Source of the DNA: Devosia oryzisoli
Lineage (GTDB): Bacteria > Pseudomonadota > Alphaproteobacteria > Rhizobiales > Devosiaceae
Length of the DNA stretch: 64,000 bases
NCBI RefSeq assembly: GCF_014837245.1
Contig: NZ_JACYFU010000004.1
Span: 62,001 to 126,000, forward strand
Reading direction: 5' to 3'
How positions within the stretch are numbered: position 1 is the first letter of the stretch; each line of letters begins with the position of its first letter. A program made the translations under genes and the position numbers. This document shows, piece after piece, positions 37,376-45,520 of the stretch. The notes under the pieces are model-generated. The model was given only the letters and a program-made list of their open reading frames with translations, did no database searches and had not been told where the DNA came from.

Positions 37376-38482
37376 GTGCCACGCCACCTCGTCTTTCACA
37401 CCGCGAGCCTGCGGGGCGGCGGGGCGGAACGCGTCTTCGCGCTCATGGCCAATGCCATGGCGGCGCGCGGCCACCGGGTCACGCTGTTCACCTGGAACGC
37501 CGAGGGACCGAACGCGGCGCTGCTGGATGAAGCGGTAGGCCTTGTCTCTCTTGATCTGCCCCTGCGCGGCGAGGGCTATGGCAAGCCCGCAACGCTCCGC
37601 GCCATCGCCCGCTCCGCCGCCTTCTTCAGAACGGCGAAAGCCGACGCTGTGTTCTCGGCGCCCGAATTCGCCAATCTGACCATGGCGCTCGCACTTCTGC
37701 TGTCCGGGTCCGGCGCCCGCTTTTTCCCCACCTACCATGCGTCCGATACACTGCAATCGGACGATTTCGGCGCCAAGGTCGCCATCGCCCTCTCCCGGTC
37801 CGTCCTGCGCCGCGCGCACAAGGCGGTCGCTGTCAGCACGGGCATCGCCCGCGACCTCGCAGCGCGAGGCCTGCCGCGCGAACGCATCGAGGTGATCCAC
37901 AACCCCCTGCCGCCACAGCGGCCGAGCGGGCGCAAATACGATTGGCAACTCGATCTCGCGGCCCTTGGCTCCGGACCCGTCATCGCCACGGCCGGGCGCC
38001 TGGTGCCGGTCAAGGACCATATGACGCTGCTCGAGGCTTTCGCCCAGCTCCGCAACATTCGGCCCGCGCGTCTGGTCATCTTTGGCGAAGGGCCGCTTGA
38101 AGGGGAACTGCGCCGGCGTGTTGAGACGTTGGGGCTCTCCGACAGCGTCCTCATGCCCGGCTATGTCAACGACCCGGCGGCCTGCTACGCGCCGGCCGAT
38201 CTTTTCGTGCTGACGTCGCGCAGCGAAGGGTTCGGCAACGTCCTCATCGAAGCCATGGCGGCCGGCGTTCCCGTCGTCTCGACCGATGCGCCGCACGGAC
38301 CGCGCGAAATCCTGGCCGATGGCGCCTTTGGTCGCCTGGTACCGGTCGGCGACGCCGATGCCCTCGCGGCGGGCATGGCCGCCGCGCTTGATGAGGCTCC
38401 TGACCGCACAAGGCTCCGTGCGCGGGCCGACGACTTCAGTATCGAGAAGATCGCGGACCGCTACGAAGCGCTCCTATCTTAG
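37376..38482 (+). CDS. GT4-family glycosyltransferase
   Basis: A 368-residue GT-B enzyme. LRGGGAERVFALMANAMAARG is the N-terminal donor-side loop; the C-terminal domain has TAGRLVPVKDHMTLLEAF and TSRSEGFGNVLIEAMAAGVPV with the GT4 E-x7-E pair. The start is a GTG at 37376, 7 bases after the Wzz-like stop; an in-frame run upstream overlaps that gene and is not used. It probably adds a sugar to the lipid-linked repeat. It is convergent with the response-regulator-like gene (4-base overlap). Confidence 0.9.
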   Translation: MPRHLVFHTASLRGGGAERVFALMANAMAARGHRVTLFTWNAEGPNAALLDEAVGLVSLDLPLRGEGYGKPATLRAIARSAAFFRTAKADAVFSAPEFANLTMALALLLSGSGARFFPTYHASDTLQSDDFGAKVAIALSRSVLRRAHKAVAVSTGIARDLAARGLPRERIEVIHNPLPPQRPSGRKYDWQLDLAALGSGPVIATAGRLVPVKDHMTLLEAFAQLRNIRPARLVIFGEGPLEGELRRRVETLGLSDSVLMPGYVNDPAACYAPADLFVLTSRSEGFGNVLIEAMAAGVPVVSTDAPHGPREILADGAFGRLVPVGDADALAAGMAAALDEAPDRTRLRARADDFSIEKIADRYEALLS

Positions 38483-38991
38483 CGTCTAGGGCTGTTCGGT
38501 CCGAACAGGGGGATGACGTTGCTGCCCGTTCCAGGAGAAGGGGAGGCGCAGCGGGGAGGACCCTCGCGCCCCGCCCTCATGCCTCCAACCTGGTGCATGG
38601 GCATAGCCTCCTCGCCAAGGAGCCGGGCCACCGCGAGCACCAGGCGACCCGGCACCACGGGCTTGGCAAGCACTGCATCGGCTCCGGCCACCAGGAACCG
38701 GCCGTGGAAGGCCGGCTCTGCCCGGGTCAGGACGATAAGGCCCATCCCGGGATTGGCACTGCGCTCCTGCGCCCGCAACTCCCGCACCGCCGCATCGGAG
38801 CCCAGCGCTTCGGTATCGGCATCCACGACGATAAGATCGACCGGCGTGATGCGGGTGAAGATCGTCAGCGCCTCAACTGTCTCGAATGCGGCCATGCGAA
38901 AGCCATTCTCGCTCTCCAACGTCACGCGCAGAAGAGCAGTCAGCGCCGGATTGGCGGCCAGAATGGCAATGGTGCGCGGACGCGTGGACAT
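38479..38991 (-). CDS. Degenerate response-regulator receiver protein
   Basis: A 170-residue protein. Residues 1-128 form a CheY-like receiver: IAILAANPALTALLR, the phospho-site strand DLIVVDADTEAL, T near LIVLTRAEP and the lysine in AVLAKPVVPGRL. The acidic pair that binds Mg2+ after strand 1 is missing (AAN instead of DD), so phosphorylation is doubtful. A low-complexity tail (GGMRAGREGPP...) follows with no DNA-binding domain. It shares a 217-base promoter gap with the sugar transferase gene and a perfect CtrA-type box. Possibly an EPS-linked pseudo-receiver. Confidence 0.75.
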   Translation of the reverse strand: MSTRPRTIAILAANPALTALLRVTLESENGFRMAAFETVEALTIFTRITPVDLIVVDADTEALGSDAAVRELRAQERSANPGMGLIVLTRAEPAFHGRFLVAGADAVLAKPVVPGRLVLAVARLLGEEAMPMHQVGGMRAGREGPPRCASPSPGTGSNVIPLFGPNSPRR

Positions 38992-39172
38992 GTGGCCCCT
39001 TTCGCGGCGGTCGACATGATGAACAAACCCTTAACATGTTCCGTTGCCAAACCCGCCCCGAAACGGTGTTCATGCTTAACGCCGGCGGAGCGCGCGCGGA
39101 GGCCTTTACAATTTTAGCGATTAACCTCGCCGACGTTCCGTTGATGTCAGCCGCTCGAGCCCCTGCTAGACG

Positions 39173-39187
39173 TTAACGGGTTCTTAA
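39173..39187 (+). promoter_or_regulatory. CtrA-type box before the EPS initiating sugar transferase
   Basis: TTAA (39173-39176), seven bases, TTAA (39184-39187), only 21 bases before the sugar-transferase start codon and 182 before the divergent receiver gene. Being this close to the start codon it would fit repression of the transferase, or a later start, better than classical activation. The gap 38992-39208 holds further single TTAAC half-sites. Confidence 0.6.
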
Positions 39188-39208
39188 GGACGAGTTGCGG
39201 CATCTTCC

Positions 39209-40645
39209 ATGTTCCAGGATAGCGTCAGCCTCCGACACACCGAGTTGCGGCGGCGCCGCCGGTACAAGATCGCCAGCCGCACCTATCTCGGCTATGCGTT
39301 GGCGACGCTCGAGGGAAGTTTCGCCGCCCTGATGGTGGCGTTCCTTGCCGCCTTCGTTCCGGAGGGCATCCCTTGGGGCGCCTCCGAGGCGCCGATCGTT
39401 TCCGCCATCGGGGTCGGGGCGGTGGTGGCAGCGCGCGCCCTCGGGCCGGCGCGGACGCTTCTTACACTGAGCACCAAGCGCCTGTTTCTACCTGAGGCGG
39501 CCACTGCGTTTCTCTCCGGCATCGGCCTCGTCTGGCTGCTCCAGCTCATTGCCGGTGCACCCTTCGTGGCTCCGGACCTGCAGGTGTGGAAATGGCTGGT
39601 GCTTGCGGCGGTCTTCGTTTGCCTCGCCAGGGGCCTCATTTATGGCCGCATCCTAGCGATGTTCGCGGTGGGTCAGTTGCAGATCGAGCGGACGGCGCTT
39701 GTCGGGGTTGGCGAGGACCTGACGCAGTTCGAGCGGGGAGCGAGGATCTGGCGCAGTGGCGGTCAGGTGATGGCCCGCCTTTCGCTGGAGAGCGCCGAAG
39801 TTGATATTTCTGACCAACCAGCAACCCAGTTCCTCGCCGATTGCGCCCGCCGCGGCTGCGACCGGCTGGTGCTCATCGGCGTCAACAGTGGCACTCCCCT
39901 CGCCACGGCAATTCTGGAAGCAGCCCGTCCCTACGCGCTCGACGTTGCGTTCGCGCCGGCGTGGCGTGGCGACCAGCAGCGCGTCCGGCTGCTCGACGTG
40001 CTGCACCTTGGCCCGGCGAACGCCGTGCGCGTGGTGCGCAAGCCTCTGAGCGATGGTCAACTGGCGCTCAAGCGGGCACTCGACATCCTCGGTGCAATTC
40101 TGGCGCTGTTCATTTCCGCGCCCCTGCTGCTGCTGGTGACTTTGGCCATCCGCCTCGATAGTTCCGGGCCGGTGCTCTACCGGCAGGAACGCCGCGGCTT
40201 TAATGGCAACAGCTTCCACATCCTCAAGTTCCGCTCCATGCGCGTTACCGAGGATGGCCGCGCCATGCGTCCCGCCACCATGGGGGACGCGCGCATCACC
40301 CGCGTCGGGCGCTTCATCCGCCGCACCAGCATCGATGAACTCCCGCAGCTGCTCAACGTGATCTCCGGGACGATGAGCCTCGTCGGCCCTCGCCCGCACG
40401 CCATCTCGCACGACGCCGAACTCAGCCGCCGCTTCGCGCTCTACGCCGCGCGCCAGCGCATCAAGCCGGGCATCACCGGCTGGGCCCAGGTGAATGGATC
40501 ACGCGGCGAGATTGCCAGCCAGGCGCAAGTCGAGGACCGGACGCTTTACGACCTCGAATATATCGAGAACTGGTCGCTGGCCCTGGAAATCAGGATCCTC
40601 TGGCTGACCGTGTTTTCCACCAAGGTGCACAGCAACGCGCGATAG
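39209..40645 (+). CDS. Polyprenyl-phosphate sugar phosphotransferase (WcaJ/ExoY type, full length)
   Basis: A 478-residue initiating transferase. Four or five N-terminal helices and a CoA-binding-like central domain (TALVGVGEDL) precede the catalytic bac_transf domain (from ~280). It has LKRALDILGAILALF, YRQERRGFNGNSFHILKFRSM, RVGRFIRRTSIDELPQ followed by LLNV, MSLVGPRPHA and GITGWAQVNG. It attaches the first sugar-1-phosphate to undecaprenyl phosphate. Its ribosome site is weak. A shorter paralogue, of the ExoY type, lies at 51462-52184. Confidence 0.95.
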   Translation: MFQDSVSLRHTELRRRRRYKIASRTYLGYALATLEGSFAALMVAFLAAFVPEGIPWGASEAPIVSAIGVGAVVAARALGPARTLLTLSTKRLFLPEAATAFLSGIGLVWLLQLIAGAPFVAPDLQVWKWLVLAAVFVCLARGLIYGRILAMFAVGQLQIERTALVGVGEDLTQFERGARIWRSGGQVMARLSLESAEVDISDQPATQFLADCARRGCDRLVLIGVNSGTPLATAILEAARPYALDVAFAPAWRGDQQRVRLLDVLHLGPANAVRVVRKPLSDGQLALKRALDILGAILALFISAPLLLLVTLAIRLDSSGPVLYRQERRGFNGNSFHILKFRSMRVTEDGRAMRPATMGDARITRVGRFIRRTSIDELPQLLNVISGTMSLVGPRPHAISHDAELSRRFALYAARQRIKPGITGWAQVNGSRGEIASQAQVEDRTLYDLEYIENWSLALEIRILWLTVFSTKVHSNAR

Positions 40646-40735
40646 GCGCAGTCCCGTGCGTCGAAAAGCCCCAGCGGTCCGGCAATGCTGCCAGCAGGGC
40701 CTTCTTCATTCGGCCAACTGCCTTCACCTTGAAAG

Positions 40736-42626
40736 CTAAGTGCTGGCGAGCCAGTCGTGCAGGGTGTCTGCCAGTTCGGCGGGGTCGTGTTCGGCGCCAT
40801 GGAGCACGAGTTCGGGGTTTTGCGGGACCTCGAAGGGGCTGTCGATGCCGGTGAAGTTCTTGATCTCGCCGGCCCGGGCGCGTTTGTAGAGCCCCTTGGG
40901 GTCGCGCTGTTCGACCACGGCCATCGGGGTATCGACATAGACCTCGGTGAACCGCACCTCGCCGGCGATCTCGCGCGCCAGGCGCCGCTCGTTCTCGAAC
41001 GGGGAGATGAACGAGACGATGACGATGAGCCCGGCGTCGGCCATCAGCCGCGCCACTTCGGCCACGCGGCGGATGTTTTCCACCCGCGCCGCTTCGGTAA
41101 AGCCCAGATCCTTGTTGAGCCCGTGCCGCACATTGTCGCCATCGAGGATATAACAATGCCGCCCCTCGGCGGTGAGCCGCTTTTCGAGCAGGTTGGGCGA
41201 TGGTCGACTTGCCCGAGCCCGAGAGCCCGGTGAACCAGATGATCTGCGCCTCCTGCCCCTTCATCCGCGCCCGCACGCTGCGGTCGACGTCGAAGTTCTG
41301 GTAGCTCAGGTTCTGCGCCCGGCGCAGGCCGTAGGAGATAGTCCCCGCCCCCACCGTGGCGTTGGACAGCCGGTCGATGAGGATGAAGCCCCCGCTCAAC
41401 GGGTTCTCGGCATAGGGATCGAAGGCGATCGGCCGGTCGGTGGCGATGGTCACCGTGCCCACTTCGTTGAGGTCGAGCTTGGTGGCGGCGGTGTTTTCGA
41501 GCGTGTTGACGTTGGTGCGGAACTTGAGGTCGGTGATGGTGGCCGGCACCGTCTGCGCGCCCAGCTTGAGCAGGTACGAGCGCCCCGGATAGGCCGGCTC
41601 CTCGTGCATCCACACCAGCCGCGCCTGCATCTGGTTGGAGAACTCCGGCACCTTGCCCGGCCGCGCCAGCACGTCGCCGCGCGACACGTCGATCTCCCGG
41701 TCCAGCACCAGCGTCACCGCCTGCCCGGCAATGGCCCGCTCGAGGTCGCCATCGAGGGTGACGATGCGCGCGATCACCGCCGGCTGGCGCGACGCCGCCA
41801 CCACGACGCCATCGCCCACCGCGATCTCGCCCGAGAGCACCGTGCCCGAAAAGCCACGAAAATCGAGGTCCGGCCGGTTCACCCACTGCACCGAAAAGCG
41901 GAAGTCCGAGGCCACCCGGTCCTCGCCCACCGCGATGGTTTCCAGATACGGCACCAGCGGCATGCCGCCGAACCAGGGCGTTCTGGCGCTCGGCGCCAGG
42001 ATGTTGTCGCCCCGGAGCGCCGAGACCGGGATGGCCTCGAGCGTCGTGAACCCCAGGGGCGCGGCAAAGGCGCGGTATTCGGCGACGATGCGCTCGAACA
42101 CCGCCGGGTCGTAATCGACGAGGTCGATCTTGTTGACCACCAGCACCACGTGCCGGACCCCCACCAGCGAGAGGATGAAGCTGTGGCGCCGGGTCTGGGT
42201 GAGGACGCCCTTGCGCGCGTCGATCAGCACCAGCGCCAGGTCGGCATTGGAGGCGCCCGTCGCCATGTTGCGGGTATATTGCTCGTGCCCGGGCGTGTCG
42301 GCGACGATGAACTTGCGCTTGTCGGTGGAAAAGAAGCGATAGGCCACGTCGATGGTGATGCCCTGCTCGCGCTCGGCGCTGAGCCCGTCGACCAGCAGCG
42401 AAAAGTCGATGCCCTCCTCGCCCACCGAGCGGTTGCGCGACTCCTGGCGCAGGCTCGCCAGCTGGTCGTCCAGCACGAGCTGGCTGTCATAGAGCAGCCG
42501 CCCGATCAGGGTGGATTTGCCATCGTCGACGCTGCCGCAGGTCAAGAACCGCAGCAGCGATTTGTCCGTCTGCTGCGCGAGCCAGAGGTCGAGATCGGTG
42601 TCGGGGGTCGCCATCGGGAGGGTCAT
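40736..42626 (-). CDS. cysNC: Sulfate adenylyltransferase large subunit / APS kinase fusion with frameshift in the APS kinase part
   Basis: CysN part (first ~450 codons): GTPase motifs [21 protein letters not shown] and NKIDLVDYD, the subunit that drives ATP sulfurylase. CysC part starts at ~455 with [11 protein letters not shown]. Immediately after, the frame reads IAQPARK..., while dropping one C from the GCCC run (plus-strand GGG at 41195-41197) restores IANLLEKR and the whole APS kinase, including [10 protein letters not shown], to its stop at 40736. The extra base therefore breaks an otherwise perfect kinase domain. It could be a real mutation or a sequencing error. If real, PAPS needs another APS kinase. 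The start is the ATG at 42626, 2 bases after cysD. Confidence 0.85.
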
Positions 42627-42628
42627 GC

Positions 42629-43537
42629 TCAGAAATACCCTTCCTGTTTCTTCTTTTCCATCGAGCCGGCCGAGTCGCTGTCGATCAGCCGCCCCTCGCG
42701 CTCCGAGGTGCGGCTGGCCTGCATCTCCATGATGATCGAGGGCAGGTCCGCGGCCTCCGAGCGGATCGCCCCGGTCAGCGGATAGCACCCGAGCGTGCGG
42801 AACCGCACCGTCTCCATGCGCGGCGTCTCGCCCGGCAGCAGCGGCAGGCGCTCGTCGTCCACCATGATCAGCGTGCCCGAGCGCTCCACCACCGGCCGCG
42901 GCTTGGCGAAGTAGAGCGGCACGATGGGGATCCGTTCGGCGTGGATATAGGTCCACACATCGAGCTCGGTCCAGTTCGAGATGGGAAAGACGCGCATGCT
43001 CTCGCCCGGATTGAGCCGGGTGTTGAACACCCGCCACAGCTCGGGCCGCTGCGTCTTGGGGTCCCAGGCATGGCTGGCATTGCGATGCGAGAAGATGCGC
43101 TCCTTGGCGCGGCTCTTTTCCTCGTCGCGCCGCGCCCCGCCGATGGCCGCATCGTACCGCCCCGCATCGAGCGCCTGGCGCAGCGCCTGCGTCTTCATGA
43201 TGTCGGTATAGCGCGAGGAGCCGTGATCGAACGGATTGATGCCGTCCCGCAGGCCCTCGGGGTTGGTGTGCGAGATCAATTCGAACCCGTATTCGGCCGC
43301 CGTGCGATCGCGAAACGCAATCATCTCGCGGAACTTGAAGGTGGTGTTCACATGCAGGAGCGGAAACGGGATCCTGCCCGGATAGAACGCCTTGCGCGCC
43401 AGATGCAGCAGGACGCTCGAATCCTTGCCGATCGAATACATCATCACCGGCCGCTCGAAACTCGCCGCCACCTCGCGCAAAATCTCGATGCTCTCCGCCT
43501 CAAGGGCCTGCAAATGGCTCAAACGCTGCAGCGGCAT
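42629..43537 (-). CDS. cysD: Sulfate adenylyltransferase small subunit
   Basis: A 302-residue PP-loop ATPase of the CysD group. [20 protein letters not shown] carries the SxGKDS pyrophosphate loop; [10 protein letters not shown] and [15 protein letters not shown] are CysD hallmarks; the C-terminal [14 protein letters not shown] run is conserved. It makes APS from ATP and sulfate with CysN. The start is the ATG at 43537; 167 upstream in-frame codons are a shadow of cysQ. It lies 22 bases after cysQ and 2 bases before cysNC, so the three form one operon. Confidence 0.95.
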   Translation of the reverse strand: MPLQRLSHLQALEAESIEILREVAASFERPVMMYSIGKDSSVLLHLARKAFYPGRIPFPLLHVNTTFKFREMIAFRDRTAAEYGFELISHTNPEGLRDGINPFDHGSSRYTDIMKTQALRQALDAGRYDAAIGGARRDEEKSRAKERIFSHRNASHAWDPKTQRPELWRVFNTRLNPGESMRVFPISNWTELDVWTYIHAERIPIVPLYFAKPRPVVERSGTLIMVDDERLPLLPGETPRMETVRFRTLGCYPLTGAIRSEAADLPSIIMEMQASRTSEREGRLIDSDSAGSMEKKKQEGYF

Positions 43538-43559
43538 GGCAGACACTCCAGGAAGGGCC

Positions 43560-44354
43560 TCAACTGGCCAACGCGCAAAATCGCGTGTCGCCAAAGGCAA
43601 TGAAATGGGGATTGGCAAAATCGGTGTCGTCGGCCTGATTGCGCTTGCCATAGCGCAGGAGTGACCCGTCGAGGCACTCAACCCGCCCGCCCGCGGCCCG
43701 CAGGATGGCATCGCCTGCAGCCGTGTCCCACTCCATGGTGCGACCAAAGCGCGGGTAGATATCCGCCTTGCCCGAGGCGACGAGGCAGAACTTGAGCGAA
43801 GAGCCGGCAGAGAGATAGGTCGCGATAGGGTAGCGGGACAGGCGCGCGTCGCCCTCGCCGCTGCCGTGCGAGCGGCTGCCGATGGCGCACAGGGCACCCT
43901 CCGTCGCGCGCACCGCGATCGGGCGGGCCGCACCGCGGGCGCCATCGCGCACTTCCGCCTCGAAACAGCCCTGCGCCCGACCGCCCCACCAGATGCGCCC
44001 GATGGCGGGAGCATGAACGACCCCCGCAACCGGCTCACCGTTTTCGATCAGCGCGATGTTTACCGTGAACTCGCCATTGCGCGAGATGAATTCCTTGCTG
44101 CCGTCCAGCGGGTCGACCAGAAAGAATTGGTCGGCGGTGTGCGGGACGCGCCCGGCCGCAGCCGCTTCCTCGGCAACCACGGGGATGTCTGGATAGGCGT
44201 CACGCAACGCCCCGACGATGATCGCCTCCGCCGCCACGTCGGCCAGCGTCACGGGGGACTGGTCGGCCTTGGTCTCGACCACAAATTCGGTGCCGTAGAT
44301 GCGCAGGATTTCCTGGCCGGAGAGAAGGGCGATATCGGCAAGGGAACTGATCAC
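43560..44354 (-). CDS. cysQ: 3'(2'),5'-bisphosphate nucleotidase
   Basis: A 264-residue inositol-monophosphatase-fold enzyme. Metal-site motifs are [14 protein letters not shown] and the late [16 protein letters not shown]. CysQ hydrolyses PAP, the by-product left after sulfate transfer from PAPS, which otherwise inhibits sulfotransferases. The start is a GTG at 44354; upstream in-frame codons are unlike the family. It is the first gene of cysQ-cysD-cysNC. The 130-base gap to the sulfotransferase gene holds TTAA-N8-TTAC, a CtrA-like site with the wrong spacing. Confidence 0.92.
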   Translation of the reverse strand: MISSLADIALLSGQEILRIYGTEFVVETKADQSPVTLADVAAEAIIVGALRDAYPDIPVVAEEAAAAGRVPHTADQFFLVDPLDGSKEFISRNGEFTVNIALIENGEPVAGVVHAPAIGRIWWGGRAQGCFEAEVRDGARGAARPIAVRATEGALCAIGSRSHGSGEGDARLSRYPIATYLSAGSSLKFCLVASGKADIYPRFGRTMEWDTAAGDAILRAAGGRVECLDGSLLRYGKRNQADDTDFANPHFIAFGDTRFCALAS

Positions 44355-44484
44355 GATGACGGCCTTCTGAAGGTGTGTTGTCTGTGCACACTGGATGTAC
44401 GATCGCGCCCGGCAGAACGACAGCGCCACTTAACGGAATGGTTACCCTACGGCGGCGGCGAGCGGCCGCTGGCAAGGCTGTGGG

Positions 44485-45456
44485 TCAGTAGCCAAACGCC
44501 CGGTTGAGATCGCCGCAGAGGCGCTCGAACGTCTCCTCGCGTTTGTTGTCCCATTCGATTGCGCGGGTGGTCGGCTTGAAATCGGCCGACGGCTTGACGG
44601 GCGTCCAGTCGACCTTGCCGTCACGGGCCGAATGGGTCGAGGACCCGAAGACCGGCAACTCGTCCACCCGGGCAAGCGCATCCGCGTCCAACTCGAGACC
44701 CACCCAAGCCATGATGTGGGAGAGGTGCCCGCGCCGATCCGCGTCCAGCTCCTCGTAGCGGACCACCTTGACCCTCGCCGGGTCAGCCGACTGGGCGAAA
44801 TCGGCGAACTTGCTCGCAGCCGCCTGCCATTCGAGACAGACATCCTCGAAAGTACGGCTGAACCGGTTGCGCGCAAAACTGCGCATGTAGCTGTCGACGA
44901 TGTAGCGCCCATCGCGCAGCACCAGCAAGCACTGGTCGCGCGGGAACAGCGCCTCGAACAGCTCGACTCCGATGACATGCGGTTCCTTGATCGCCGTGGC
45001 CTGGGCGCCGGCATTGCGCACGGCAATGAAGTTGCGCAATCCCGCCGCGGCAAATCCCATCCAGTCGAGATCGCCGAAGGCCTCGCCACTGGACGGATGG
45101 AAGCGGGAGAATTCGCGCTTGTAATCCTTGAAGTATTCCGAGGTGCCGAGGAACGGGAACTCGTCGAACCCCGGAACGGGCCGCGCAATCCGGGGCTGCT
45201 GACACAACAGCTCGAAGAGGAAATTCGTGCCGCTGCGCGGCATGACGCCGAGCACGAACAGCAGCTTGTGCTCGGGGGTCTCCCTCTGCGCGACAAGCGA
45301 AATCTCCTTGAGCCGAGCCAGCTCGGCCTTGCTCCAGCGCATCGCGTAGTCGCTGGCAGAAAAGCTCGGACGCCGCAGCAGGCGCGCCAGGGCAAAGCTG
45401 GGACGCGGCAGCTGCAGCGCGAGGGTCCTGTCCGATCGTCTCATCTCTCTCATCAT
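44485..45456 (-). CDS. PAPS-dependent sulfotransferase
   Basis: A 323-residue sulfotransferase. The 5'-phosphosulfate loop is VMPRSGTNFLFELL (residues ~71-84), and the 3'-phosphate loop is LVLRDGRYIVDSY (178-190) with the expected R and S. FDEFPFLGTSEYFKDYK matches polysaccharide-type sulfotransferases. It would transfer sulfate from PAPS to a sugar of the repeat unit. The start could be the ATG at 45456, 45453 or 45444. It is the last gene of the BY-kinase/polymerase unit and is followed by the sulfate-activation operon on the same strand, which supports sulfation of the exported polymer. Confidence 0.88.
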   Translation of the reverse strand: MMREMRRSDRTLALQLPRPSFALARLLRRPSFSASDYAMRWSKAELARLKEISLVAQRETPEHKLLFVLGVMPRSGTNFLFELLCQQPRIARPVPGFDEFPFLGTSEYFKDYKREFSRFHPSSGEAFGDLDWMGFAAAGLRNFIAVRNAGAQATAIKEPHVIGVELFEALFPRDQCLLVLRDGRYIVDSYMRSFARNRFSRTFEDVCLEWQAAASKFADFAQSADPARVKVVRYEELDADRRGHLSHIMAWVGLELDADALARVDELPVFGSSTHSARDGKVDWTPVKPSADFKPTTRAIEWDNKREETFERLCGDLNRAFGY

Positions 45457-45520
45457 TCCCTTTGCCGGGCCAATCCCTGCGCACCCTGGCCGTTCTGGAC
45501 CGGTCGTGCGCCCGGCATTG

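Noticed and set aside
40646..40735. Possible gene remnant between the sugar transferase and cysNC
   Set aside because: No frame with a start and recognisable product; ordinary intergenic DNA.
41172..42785. Plus-strand open frame (537 codons) antisense to cysNC
   Set aside because: Shadow of the cysN coding strand; strongly His/Arg/Asp-biased with no fold signal.
44430..44445. TTAA-N8-TTAC before cysQ as a CtrA box
   Set aside because: Spacing is 8 rather than 7 and the second half is TTAC; kept out of the CtrA list.
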